Shown piece by piece: positions 25,757-33,421 of a stretch of DNA of 49,773 nt. How positions within the stretch are numbered: position 1 is the stretch's first letter; every line of letters begins with the position of its first letter. The notes under the pieces were generated by a model that made no database searches, was not told the DNA's origin, and was given only the letters and a program-made list of their open reading frames with translations. A program made the position numbers and the translations under genes. Source of the stretch: Saprospiraceae bacterium (lineage in GTDB: Bacteria > Bacteroidota > Bacteroidia > Chitinophagales > Saprospiraceae); assembly GCA_028284395.1 (NCBI GenBank), contig JANQRV010000190.1, positions 1-49,773 of the forward strand. Reading direction: 5' to 3'.

Positions 25757-26503
25757 ATGTTAAACACTGCAACTGCAATCAAACCCAGACCCTCTGCCAT
25801 TGAAACCCTCTCTTCCAGTGATATTGAAAAACTAAATGAGATCTTCGAGCCGCTGTCGGTTGAAGAGCGTCTTCGCCTGGTTTTTCAGTACTTCGAGCCG
25901 ACTAAGATATTGATGACGTCCTCATTCGGAACCAAGTCTGCCGTCATCCTGAAACTGCTGACCGAAGTGAGACCCCAACATACGGTCTATTTCATCGATA
26001 CGACCTACCATTTCCAGGAGACGCTGGACTATAAAGACCAATTAACTCAATTGCTGGGATTAAACATCGAAACACTGAGTCCCAAGAAGAATGAAAACAA
26101 ATTGACAAAAGATGAAATGTGGTGGCAGGAACATCCCAAAATGTGTTGTGCCATTAACAAGATTGCTCCTTTAGAGCCCGTTAAAGCCAAACACCAACTT
26201 TGGATTTCCGGGCTGATGTCTTACCAAACGAAGTTTCGGTCCCATCTGAGAATTTTCGAAAAACAAGGTGACATCATCAAGTTCCATCCTCTGATAGATA
26301 TTACAGACGAAACCTTCCAAAACTACTTCGACGAATTTGAACTTCCTCGTCATCCCCTGGAAGGCCAGGGCTACGGTTCGGTCGGATGTATTCCCTGTAC
26401 TTCCAAAGGAGTCGGTAGAGAGGGTCGGTGGAAGGGCCGGCAAAAAAAGGAATGCGGACTGCATCCCGGTTATTTTATCAACAAAACGGAAGCTGAAGTA
26501 TAA
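25757..26503 (+). CDS. cysH: adenylylsulfate (APS) reductase, 4Fe-4S CysH type
   Basis: A 248-residue PAPS-reductase-family enzyme. 'SSFGTKSAVILKL' is the PP-loop. The Cys pairs Cys130-Cys131 ('MCCAINK') and Cys211/Cys214 ('GCIPC') form the CC...CxxC motif that binds a 4Fe-4S cluster and marks the APS-using type. The catalytic Cys is Cys233 in 'ECGLH'. It makes sulfite from APS for the sulfite reductase in the same operon. The sulfate adenylyltransferase genes that supply APS are not in the window. It lies 5 bp after the previous stop. Confidence 0.95.
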   Translation: MLNTATAIKPRPSAIETLSSSDIEKLNEIFEPLSVEERLRLVFQYFEPTKILMTSSFGTKSAVILKLLTEVRPQHTVYFIDTTYHFQETLDYKDQLTQLLGLNIETLSPKKNENKLTKDEMWWQEHPKMCCAINKIAPLEPVKAKHQLWISGLMSYQTKFRSHLRIFEKQGDIIKFHPLIDITDETFQNYFDEFELPRHPLEGQGYGSVGCIPCTSKGVGREGRWKGRQKKECGLHPGYFINKTEAEV

Positions 26504-26535
26504 ATTGATTAGTCAATGATTTTAACCATCGAACA

Positions 26536-27540
26536 ATGATAAAAACAGATATTTTAATTATTGGAGCAGGACCTTGTGGGTTGTTCACTGTATTTGAAGC
26601 AGGGCTCTTGCGTATGAAGTGTCACCTGGTAGATGTATTGCCGCAACCAGGAGGTCAGTTGTCTGAAATTTACCCAAAAAAGCCGATTTACGACATCCCT
26701 GGTTATCCATCTATCCTAGCTGGAGATCTGGTTGATAAACTCATGGAACAGATCGCACCATTTAAACCAGGTTTCACCCTGGGAGAAAGAGCCGAGTCCA
26801 TCCAACAACTGGATGATAACTCCTTTTTATTGACCACAAAAGAGGGAACTGAAATCAATGCTCCTGTCATTGCCATTGCGGGTGGATTAGGATGTTTCGA
26901 ACCACGCAAGCCCCCCATTCCAAATCTGGTCAAATACGAAGAAAAAGGCATCGACTACATGGTAAAAGACCCGAACAAATATCAAGGGAAAAAGATCTTA
27001 ATTGCCGGTGGTGGAGATTCCGCTCTAGACTGGACCATCCATTTGGCCGATATTGCCGAAGAAGTAACACTTGTACATCGGCGCAGTCAATTCAGAGGTG
27101 CGCCCGATTCTGTAGCCAAAGTCATTGAACTGGCCGAAAACAAGCAGATTCGACTGATTACGGAAGCCCAGGCCATGGACATCATTGGCAACGACCAACT
27201 GTCGGCCGTTAAGGTCAAACACAAAACCGAAGGAGAATTCTGGGTCGAAACCGATCATTTCATTCCTCTCTTTGGATTATCTCCCAAATTAGGGCCTATA
27301 TCCGAATGGGGGCTGAACATCAACAAAAATGCGATCGAGGTCAACACCCGGGACTACAGCACTAACGTACAGGGCATTTATGCCATCGGTGACATCAACA
27401 CCTACGAAGGAAAATTGAAGTTAATCCTTTGTGGTTTTCACGAAGCCACCATCATGGTACAATCCGCTTTCAAATACATTTATCCGGATAAGAAATTGAG
27501 TTTCAAATATACCACCGTAAATGGTGTCCAGGGATTTTAA
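26536..27540 (+). CDS. ferredoxin-NADP reductase, thioredoxin-reductase-like type
   Basis: A 334-residue FAD/NAD(P)H oxidoreductase. It has the FAD motif 'IIGAGPCGLFTVFEAG', 'GGQLSEIYPKKPIYDIPGYP', the NADPH motif 'ILIAGGGDSALDW' and 'IYAIGDINTYEGKLKLI'. There is no CxxC redox pair, so it is not a thioredoxin reductase; it fits the YumC-type ferredoxin-NADP reductase. With the ferredoxin 12 bp downstream it would carry electrons from NADPH to the ferredoxin-dependent sulfite reductase. Confidence 0.92.
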   Translation: MIKTDILIIGAGPCGLFTVFEAGLLRMKCHLVDVLPQPGGQLSEIYPKKPIYDIPGYPSILAGDLVDKLMEQIAPFKPGFTLGERAESIQQLDDNSFLLTTKEGTEINAPVIAIAGGLGCFEPRKPPIPNLVKYEEKGIDYMVKDPNKYQGKKILIAGGGDSALDWTIHLADIAEEVTLVHRRSQFRGAPDSVAKVIELAENKQIRLITEAQAMDIIGNDQLSAVKVKHKTEGEFWVETDHFIPLFGLSPKLGPISEWGLNINKNAIEVNTRDYSTNVQGIYAIGDINTYEGKLKLILCGFHEATIMVQSAFKYIYPDKKLSFKYTTVNGVQGF

Positions 27541-27552
27541 TACGAAAGAAAA

Positions 27553-27873
27553 ATGATCAATATCACAGTCATAGACCGGGAGGAAACAACCCATCAAATC
27601 GAAGCGCCAACGGATATGGACTTCAACCTGATGGAAATCTGCCGAGCCAGTGAATTGCCGGTCAAAGGCACCTGTGGCGGAATGGCTCTTTGTGCCAGTT
27701 GTCACGTTTACGTAGAGAGCAGTCACAAACTGGATGAAGCCTCGGCGGCAGAAGAAGATATGTTGGATCAGGCATTTAATGTAGAAGACAACTCCCGGCT
27801 GGGCTGTCAGATCCGTTTGACGGATGCTTTGGAAGGACTTTTGGTCCGCCTGGCTCCCGACGAAGAAGATTAA
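27553..27873 (+). CDS. 2Fe-2S ferredoxin
   Basis: A 106-residue adrenodoxin-type ferredoxin. The cluster ligands are Cys41, Cys47, Cys50 and Cys85 in 'GTCGGMALCASC' and 'LGCQIRL'. It is acidic at the C-terminus. It is the last gene of the sulfur operon and the probable electron donor to the sulfite reductase through the reductase just upstream. Confidence 0.93.
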   Translation: MINITVIDREETTHQIEAPTDMDFNLMEICRASELPVKGTCGGMALCASCHVYVESSHKLDEASAAEEDMLDQAFNVEDNSRLGCQIRLTDALEGLLVRLAPDEED

Positions 27874-27890
27874 AACATAGAGCGTTGATG

Positions 27891-27927
27891 GTTAGGGGTT
27901 AGGGATAAAGATTCCTAACCCTCTAAC
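27891..27927 (+). terminator. hairpin ending the sulfur operon
   Basis: Arms 27891-27903 and 27914-27927 pair over 13 bp with one bulged base (GTTAG and GGGTTAGG against CCTAACCC and CTAAC). It lies 18 bp after the ferredoxin stop, between convergent operons. The T-run is poor. Confidence 0.55.
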
Positions 27928-27950
27928 AGATTTGTGCTGTAGTCGCTATG

Positions 27951-27994
27951 GCAGCTGCTGTTGCCTCTGTCACTATGGGAGCAACAGCAGCTAC
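27951..27994. repeat. intergenic hairpin repeat, copy A
   Basis: Arms 27951-27964 and 27981-27994 pair over 14 positions with one mismatch, enclosing a 16-nt loop. It includes the GGCAGCT core and GCT/GTT-type triplets shared with copies at 47821 and 49417. It sits between the convergent ferredoxin and arsM genes. Confidence 0.55.
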
Positions 27995-28011
27995 AATAAC
28001 CACAGCCCCTG

Positions 28012-28806
28012 CTATTTTTCAGCATAAACCGTAATACTGTAAATACCTTGTTTGACATTGAAATCTCCGATCTCTTCCTTGGAAAGATATTTGCTCAATA
28101 GATCTTCCGGCAAGGTGATTGGTCGTTGCTTTTGAATTTTGATGTTCTGAAAACCTGCACCCCGAACGATGTCGATATAGTCTTCTTTTTGAATGGCTCC
28201 TGATACGCATCCTGCATACATTTCAGCAGCTTCCTGCAATCCCTCGGGCAGGTCACCTTCTAACACAATATCGGAAATACTAAAATGGCCTCCGGGCGCT
28301 AAAATCCGGTACGTTTCACGGAAGGCCTTAACCTTATCGGGCACCAGGTTGAACACGCAATTGCTCACAACAACATCAGCCAAATCAGAGTCCAACGGAA
28401 TTTCTTCAATATCTCCGTAGACGAATTTTACATTTTCAAACCCTAATTTCTTCACATTTTCCCGTGCCTTATCGATCATTCCGGGTGTAAAGTCCACGCC
28501 GTACACCATTCCTTCTGCTCCCGTTTCTGCCCGGGCAATGAAACAGTCATTACCTGCTCCCGACCCCAAATCTACCACCGTCTGTCCGGGCTTGATCATA
28601 GCAAATTCCGTAGGTAGTCCGCAACCGAGGTTCAAGTCTGCATCCTGGTTGTAGCCTTCCAGTTTGGTGTAGTCTTCCGCCATAATGGAAATGACGCTAC
28701 CATCATCACTAGGTCCGCAACAGGAGGGCGTGCAACACGATTCTTCGCTTTTTTGTTTGACGATGTTGCCGTACTTTTCTTTGACAATTTCTTTTAGATC
28801 TTTCAT
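28012..28806 (-). CDS. arsM: arsenite S-adenosylmethionine methyltransferase
   Basis: A 264-residue SAM-dependent methyltransferase. The SAM site is 'VVDLGSGAGNDC'. The conserved arsenic-binding cysteines appear as Cys62 ('LGCGLPTEFA'), Cys150 ('SNCVFNLVPDK') and Cys200 ('AGCVSGA'). The N-terminus carries extra Cys pairs ('SCCTPSCCGP'), common in this family. It methylates As(III), a detoxification step. It follows arsR by 45 bp in a two-gene operon and should be induced by arsenite through ArsR. Confidence 0.95.
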   Translation of the reverse strand: MKDLKEIVKEKYGNIVKQKSEESCCTPSCCGPSDDGSVISIMAEDYTKLEGYNQDADLNLGCGLPTEFAMIKPGQTVVDLGSGAGNDCFIARAETGAEGMVYGVDFTPGMIDKARENVKKLGFENVKFVYGDIEEIPLDSDLADVVVSNCVFNLVPDKVKAFRETYRILAPGGHFSISDIVLEGDLPEGLQEAAEMYAGCVSGAIQKEDYIDIVRGAGFQNIKIQKQRPITLPEDLLSKYLSKEEIGDFNVKQGIYSITVYAEK

Positions 28807-28851
28807 ATCGAATGAATTTATAATTTTGATAAGTGCCTAACGCATCTTTCT

Positions 28852-29187
28852 TCAGCAACAAGATCCTTCTTTCATTTCCATCAACCCTTTGAAGAATCCA
28901 CCAAGCTCGCCCGACAATCCCTCCAGAGCCTCCCAATGGATACAATAACAGGATTTGACGCCGTCGATCTCTCCTGTGACCAGCCCCGCTTTCTTTAATT
29001 CTTTGAGATGCTGAGACACAGTAGATTGGGACAGCGGCATTACCGCAACGATCTCTCCACAAATACAGGTGTTTTCCTTCGCCAGAATTTTAAGGATCTC
29101 GATGCGGGCCGGATGACTCAAGGCCTTCGCAAAATCCGCCAACCTTACCACACTTGCTTCAAAAGACATTTTCTTATTAATGGCCAT
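28852..29187 (-). CDS. arsR: ArsR-family metalloregulator
   Basis: A 111-residue winged-helix repressor. The helix-turn-helix is 'LSQSTVSQHLKELKKAGLV' (about 52-70). Candidate As(III) ligands are Cys41 and Cys43 in 'TCICGE', with further Cys80 and Cys82 and a terminal Cys pair. It is expected to repress its own operon and leave DNA when arsenite binds. A perfect palindrome overlaps its predicted promoter (29202-29236). Confidence 0.93.
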   Translation of the reverse strand: MAINKKMSFEASVVRLADFAKALSHPARIEILKILAKENTCICGEIVAVMPLSQSTVSQHLKELKKAGLVTGEIDGVKSCYCIHWEALEGLSGELGGFFKGLMEMKEGSCC

Positions 29188-29201
29188 GCATTTAATTTTA
29201 T

Positions 29202-29236
29202 ATCGTAAATATACGATGAATATACATTAGAAACAA
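29202..29236 (-). promoter_or_regulatory. arsR promoter with overlapping palindromic operator
   Basis: On the minus strand a TTG (29236-29234) is followed after 20 nt by TATATTTA (29213-29206), a good Bacteroidota promoter. ATCGTA (29202-29207) and TACGAT (29212-29217) form a perfect 6-4-6 inverted repeat over the -7 box, 15 bp before the arsR ATG, as expected for ArsR autoregulation. Confidence 0.65.
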
Positions 29237-29254
29237 CCGACTTCAAAAAATAGA

Positions 29255-29683
29255 TTATTGAACTCGGCGTCCAACGGTCTTGAAAGGGTTGACAATGAGG
29301 AGACTACCATCCATCACTTTTCCTTCAAAAAGGTTTTCGATATAGAGCCGGCTGCAATTAGATTCGATCGCTGCGGCCACAATGAGACTGTCGTAGTACT
29401 TGAATTCATACTGTCGAGCAATATCACAAGCTAAGTGAACGGTGGAAATCTGATTGGTGTGGATGTAAAAGTTACTTTCCAATTCTTGCAAAGTAATAAG
29501 AATTTGTGGCCAGGAAACACCAAAATCCTTGTCCATTATGTTGGCAAATTCTTGCAACACCTGGGTACTGATAGTCGCTTTTGGTGAGTCTGCCACCCGA
29601 CGGGCTTCGGCAGTTTTGTGTGGGTTATCTACGGCATAGGCATAGATGAGTATCTTGGTATCCAAGAAAATTCTATCGTTCAT
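29255..29683 (-). CDS. PIN-domain (VapC-like) ribonuclease toxin
   Basis: A 142-residue PIN domain. Acidic metal ligands are Asp8 ('FLDTKILIYAY'), Glu45 ('VLQEFANI'), Asp98 ('YYDSLIVAAA') and Glu116 or Glu120 ('LYIENLFEG'). It ends with 'IVNPF', common in this subgroup. The usual 'DTN' is 'DTK' here; whether this changes activity is unknown. The gene overlaps its upstream partner by 11 bp, the typical toxin-antitoxin arrangement. VapC-type enzymes cut tRNA or other RNA. Confidence 0.88.
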   Translation of the reverse strand: MNDRIFLDTKILIYAYAVDNPHKTAEARRVADSPKATISTQVLQEFANIMDKDFGVSWPQILITLQELESNFYIHTNQISTVHLACDIARQYEFKYYDSLIVAAAIESNCSRLYIENLFEGKVMDGSLLIVNPFKTVGRRVQ

Positions 29684-29897
29684 GTAGGGCTATGCGGTTG
29701 AAAGTAAAACCCTCTGTCTTTAATTGAAGAGCGGTGAAATTTTTCTGAAGAGACTTAGGAGCCGGCATTTGGTTACTCACTTGGTTATCTTCTACAGCGT
29801 AAGCAACAACTTCGAATTTTTTTCCGACATCCTGAGCTGGGATTTGCAAGGAAATGTTGAGGGTTTTTTGTTCAGCTGTAATTAACTTGCGCACCAT
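29673..29897 (-). CDS. antitoxin partner of the PIN toxin
   Basis: About 74 residues from ATG 29897. The pattern 'ITAEQKTLNISLQIPAQDVGKKFEVVAYAV' resembles small AbrB/DUF2281-like antitoxins that precede PIN toxins in Bacteroidota and cyanobacteria. The C-terminal half is presumably the toxin-binding tail. It overlaps the toxin by 11 bp. Starts at 29924 (ATG) or 29945 (TTG) would add a basic N-terminal extension ('SLRKKITT') and cannot be excluded. Confidence 0.7.
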   Translation of the reverse strand: MVRKLITAEQKTLNISLQIPAQDVGKKFEVVAYAVEDNQVSNQMPAPKSLQKNFTALQLKTEGFTFNRIALHER

Positions 29898-29991
29898 GGT
29901 TGTGATTTTTTTCCTTAATGACATTTTTTTGAAATAAGAGGACAAAACTAACTGATGGCTGAAAATAGTACGCGAAGATACAAATTTTTGG

Positions 29992-30756
29992 TCACATTAA
30001 AAAGGATTGCAAAGCATCAAAAAAAGGCTTGGGCGCTTCTGCGTGAACCCAGTGTCCGGCTCCTTCAATACTGACAATGCCGGCCTGCGGAAATTTTTCT
30101 TGAATTGCAGGCTCATCGTCTTTACTGATGTAAGCCGACTGTGCGCCCCGGAGGAAAAGCGTTGGCCCAGAAAAATGGGCGTCAAGATCTATACCGGCCA
30201 AAAGATCCTGGTATTGACGATGCAGGGCTTCTAAGTTCATCTTCCACTTATAATTTCCCGACTTAGAACGGGTGAGGTTTTTGAGTAAGAATTGTCGGAC
30301 GGCGAGGTCTTGTATTTTTACCGCCAGCAAATCTCCGGCCTGTTTGCGGTTTTCAATGGCCAAAAGGTCGATTTCAAGCAGCGCTTCAAAAATGGCTTCA
30401 TGGCCACCCCTGTAAGCCTTAGGAGCAATATCGACCACCACCAGCTTATCCACCATATCGGGATATTCCAGTGCGAATTGCATGGCGGTCTTACCGCCCA
30501 TTGAATGTCCAATGATGTGACTTTTATAGATCCAATTCGATTCCATAAAATCACGCAGATCCTCCGCCATAATCGGGTAACTGATTTCATCGCGATGCGG
30601 CGAACGACCGTGATTCCGTTGATCGAGAATATAGACCGTGAAATTCGCCGCCAATTGCCTGGCCATTGTCTGCCAATTATCTAGGGTCCCAAAGAGACCG
30701 TGCAGGATGATAATGGGTGTTCCCTGACCAAAAGACTTGTAATTTAACTCCAGCAT
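29992..30756 (-). CDS. alpha/beta hydrolase, YbfF-like esterase
   Basis: A 254-residue alpha/beta hydrolase. The oxyanion-hole motif is 'LHGLFGTLDNW', the nucleophile elbow 'GHSMGG' (Ser85), and the late His is in 'GAGHWVHAEAP' (about 236). The 'LDQRNHGRSP' segment is typical of YbfF/RutD-like esterases. The substrate is unknown. There is no signal peptide, so it is cytoplasmic. It reads in the same direction as the toxin-antitoxin pair but is separated by 94 bp. Confidence 0.88.
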   Translation of the reverse strand: MLELNYKSFGQGTPIIILHGLFGTLDNWQTMARQLAANFTVYILDQRNHGRSPHRDEISYPIMAEDLRDFMESNWIYKSHIIGHSMGGKTAMQFALEYPDMVDKLVVVDIAPKAYRGGHEAIFEALLEIDLLAIENRKQAGDLLAVKIQDLAVRQFLLKNLTRSKSGNYKWKMNLEALHRQYQDLLAGIDLDAHFSGPTLFLRGAQSAYISKDDEPAIQEKFPQAGIVSIEGAGHWVHAEAPKPFFDALQSFLM

Positions 30757-31172
30757 TTTTGCTACCTAAGTTTGTGGTCCGGGCAAATTTACACATAACT
30801 TACCAGGACTGGATTCCGCGTTCGCTCCGAAGTGAAAAAAGGAAGCATTTGCAATTTTGGCGCTATATACCTATTTTTGTCTTTAGTAAACGTCTTTAGA
30901 GTATAAAAAATACACCTTAATTTTTGTCTCGTACGTTCTACCCTTTATTTCAAATCGAAGAAACTACACACAATTATTTTATTGATCTTGCATTGATCTC
31001 TCCGGATTCTTTCGGAGGCCCTACTGCTCTTTGTTATTAGCCTAACTTCAAAAGAAAGGAAAGCAATACCAATATTTAGAGGCTGTTAAAATTCAGAATT
31101 TAAACAGCCTCTTAGGAACTGCTAAAGTACTTTAGCGGTGCATTTTTTGTATTCCCATAACATATTTTAATC
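30757..31172. other. 416-bp divergent spacer with a strong hairpin and a 16-bp palindrome
   Basis: No gene is credible here. A hairpin pairs 31078-31087 with 31103-31112 (10 bp), then five more pairs after one mismatch, with a 3-nt loop. A perfect palindrome GCTAAAGTACTTTAGC lies at 31121-31136 and is followed by TTTTTT. These could be a terminator pair for an unseen small RNA, or an operator ahead of the NarL-type regulator at 31173. Confidence 0.55.
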
Positions 31173-31838
31173 ATGGTAAATGTGCTCAATACAATCCTGG
31201 TCGACGATCATCAAATCTTTATCGAAGGTTTGAAATCAGTTTTACAGAAAAGCTCACTTGAGGTCATTGCAACTGCTGCCGATGGCAATGAGGCCTTAGA
31301 GTTAATCCAGTTCAGACAGCCGGAATTCTTGATCCTCGACCTCAACTTACCGGGCAAAGACGGCCTCGAAATTCTCAGTTTTATCAAATATCATCGACTT
31401 CCAATTAAAACATTGGTGCTATCGATGTACGCAGACCCTAAGATCGTTCGTTCAGCGCTGAAAAAGGGAGCTAAGGGCTACCTATTGAAGGACCGCGACA
31501 TCCACGAATTAAAAAACGCGATCGAGGAAATCATCAAAGGAAATATTTACCTCGGCAAAGGTCTGCCCTCCGTCTCTATCGGCAATGAAAAGCTCCGCAA
31601 ACGGTCTCCCATTTATTCCGATCCGTTCACCAAGAAGCACTACCTGACTAAGCGGGAAATCGAAATATTGAACCTCATTGCCCAGGCTATGAGTAATAAA
31701 GAAATTGCGCGAGAATTGTTTATAAGCGACCAAACGGTCGGTGTTCACCGAAAGAACATCATGCGTAAGTTAGGCGTCAGCAATACGGCCGGATTGGTCA
31801 AACTGGCGTACGATCACAGCTTGGTTCAAACGCCGTAG
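31173..31838 (+). CDS. NarL/FixJ-type response regulator
   Basis: A 221-residue protein. The receiver domain has Asp11-Asp12 ('VDDHQIF'), phosphoacceptor Asp56 ('LILDLNLPGKDG') and Lys in 'LLKDRD'. A LuxR-type helix-turn-helix follows ('LTKREIEILNLIAQAMSNKEIARELFISDQTVGVHRKNIMRKL'). No histidine kinase is adjacent, so it is an orphan in this window. The stop overlaps the convergent ligase gene by 13 bp. Confidence 0.93.
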   Translation: MVNVLNTILVDDHQIFIEGLKSVLQKSSLEVIATAADGNEALELIQFRQPEFLILDLNLPGKDGLEILSFIKYHRLPIKTLVLSMYADPKIVRSALKKGAKGYLLKDRDIHELKNAIEEIIKGNIYLGKGLPSVSIGNEKLRKRSPIYSDPFTKKHYLTKREIEILNLIAQAMSNKEIARELFISDQTVGVHRKNIMRKLGVSNTAGLVKLAYDHSLVQTP

Positions 31839-33421
31839 GCAGATAAAAGACCGTGCAGATCTTCCAGTGTATTGGCTTCTTCGACCGGTTTGTCCTTTCG
31901 CCATCTCTTGATGCGTGGAAACCGGAGTGCAATTCCGGATTTATGTCTTTTAGATAGATTGATTCCCTCAAAGGCAATTTCAAAAACGTGCACTGCTTTT
32001 ACACTTCTGACCGGCCCGAAACGTTCGATCGTGTTTTTCTGAACCCAAGCGGTTATCTCCCGGAATTCTTTGTCCGTTAGCCCGGAATAGGCTTTTGTAA
32101 AGGGCACTAGTTCATGACCCTTCCAGACGGCAAAAGTAAAATCCGAAAACAGGTTCGCTCGCCGGCCGTGACCTCGCTGGGCATAAATCATAACTGCATC
32201 TATGGTCAGGGGGTCGACTTTCCATTTCCACCAGTCGCCACGTTTTCTGCCGGTTTTGTAGACCGAATCGATGCGTTTGAGCATCAGACCCTCACTGTAA
32301 AACAGACGAGAACGCGCCCACTCTTTGGCCAATGCTTCCCAACTTTCAAAAAGGACAGGTTCTGAAAGTTGCACCAGACCGCCACTGGGGTACACCTGCA
32401 GTATTTTTTCCAATGTCTTTCTGCGGTCGGAGAATGGAACGCCGCGAAAATCTTCGCCATCTTTTTCCAAAAGATCGTAGGCCATGATGATCACCGGGGC
32501 TTTCTCCAGTATTTTTTTTGTGACATTCTTTCGGCCGATCCTGGTTTGAAGCACTTGAAAGGACAGCGGTTTCCCTTCTTTGAACGGCAAAATTTCGCCG
32601 TCGATGACCAATCCTGAAGGAAAAATGGAAGATAATTGGCCAAACTCCGGGAATTTATCCGTTACCAATTCCTCACCCCTTGACCAAACGAAAACCTGAC
32701 CATCTCGAATGATCAGTTGCCCCCTGATGCCATCCCATTTACGTTCGGCCGACCATTCAGTTACATCACCCAGTGAAGCCACTTCTTCTTCCAACGCATA
32801 GGCCAAATAAAATGGATACGGCTTAGAGATATCGTCCTGCGGATTTGGTTCCAGCACCAGTTTTTCATACGTGATCAGATCTGGGGTCCAATTGCCCATC
32901 AACCGGTGCGCCAAGGTATTTTCATCAATCCCGGTGTGTTTTGAGAGTGCTTTGACCATCAATTTCTGCGAGACTCCTACTCGAAAACCGCCCGTGATCA
33001 ACTTGTTAAAGATAAATCGTTCGGTATCATCCATTGAGGACCAAGCTTCGATGGTCTTGCTGCGTTTCTCCTCTTCCGAAAGAGCCCCTAAACTCTGAAT
33101 GTATTGGATCCAGTGAGTCAGACTCTGATCGGCTTGCACACTGCGAGCGGGAAGAATGAGCGCAATGGTCTCAGCCAGATCACCCACTACGTGATAGGAT
33201 TCTTCGAACAACCATAAGGGAATTTCGCCGTATTCTGCCGCCCACTTCCTTAGCAAAGTGGTATTGACCGTTCGCTTGGGTCTTCGATGGGAAAGAATGG
33301 CAATGGCCCAAAGCTTGTCTTGCACTAGGGCTTGATCAAAATAGTTCGACAATGCATTTATTTTCACGTTGGTCTTCGTGGTCTGGTCTAACGCTATGAT
33401 CAATTGCGCGAAATCTTTCAT
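31826..33421 (-). CDS. ATP-dependent DNA ligase (LIG of the Lhr-LIG-EXO-MPE type)
   Basis: A 531-residue ligase. An N-terminal helical DNA-binding domain (1-200) precedes the nucleotidyltransferase motif 'ERKWDGIRG' with the adenylated Lys228. 'VIDGEILPF' (motif III), 'EGLMLKRIDS' (motif IV) and 'WWKWK' (motif V) follow, then an OB-fold. It seals nicks using ATP. The overlap ATGA at 33418-33421 with the exonuclease shows tight coupling. This ligase type is known from repair clusters with Lhr helicase, exonuclease and MPE phosphoesterase; only two of the four are here. Confidence 0.93.
   Translation of the reverse strand: MKDFAQLIIALDQTTKTNVKINALSNYFDQALVQDKLWAIAILSHRRPKRTVNTTLLRKWAAEYGEIPLWLFEESYHVVGDLAETIALILPARSVQADQSLTHWIQYIQSLGALSEEEKRSKTIEAWSSMDDTERFIFNKLITGGFRVGVSQKLMVKALSKHTGIDENTLAHRLMGNWTPDLITYEKLVLEPNPQDDISKPYPFYLAYALEEEVASLGDVTEWSAERKWDGIRGQLIIRDGQVFVWSRGEELVTDKFPEFGQLSSIFPSGLVIDGEILPFKEGKPLSFQVLQTRIGRKNVTKKILEKAPVIIMAYDLLEKDGEDFRGVPFSDRRKTLEKILQVYPSGGLVQLSEPVLFESWEALAKEWARSRLFYSEGLMLKRIDSVYKTGRKRGDWWKWKVDPLTIDAVMIYAQRGHGRRANLFSDFTFAVWKGHELVPFTKAYSGLTDKEFREITAWVQKNTIERFGPVRSVKAVHVFEIAFEGINLSKRHKSGIALRFPRIKRWRKDKPVEEANTLEDLHGLLSAYGV

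Noticed and set aside
30717..30899. 60-codon ORF on the plus strand before the NarL-type regulator
   Set aside because: It overlaps the start of the hydrolase gene on the other strand and has no coding character or start signal.
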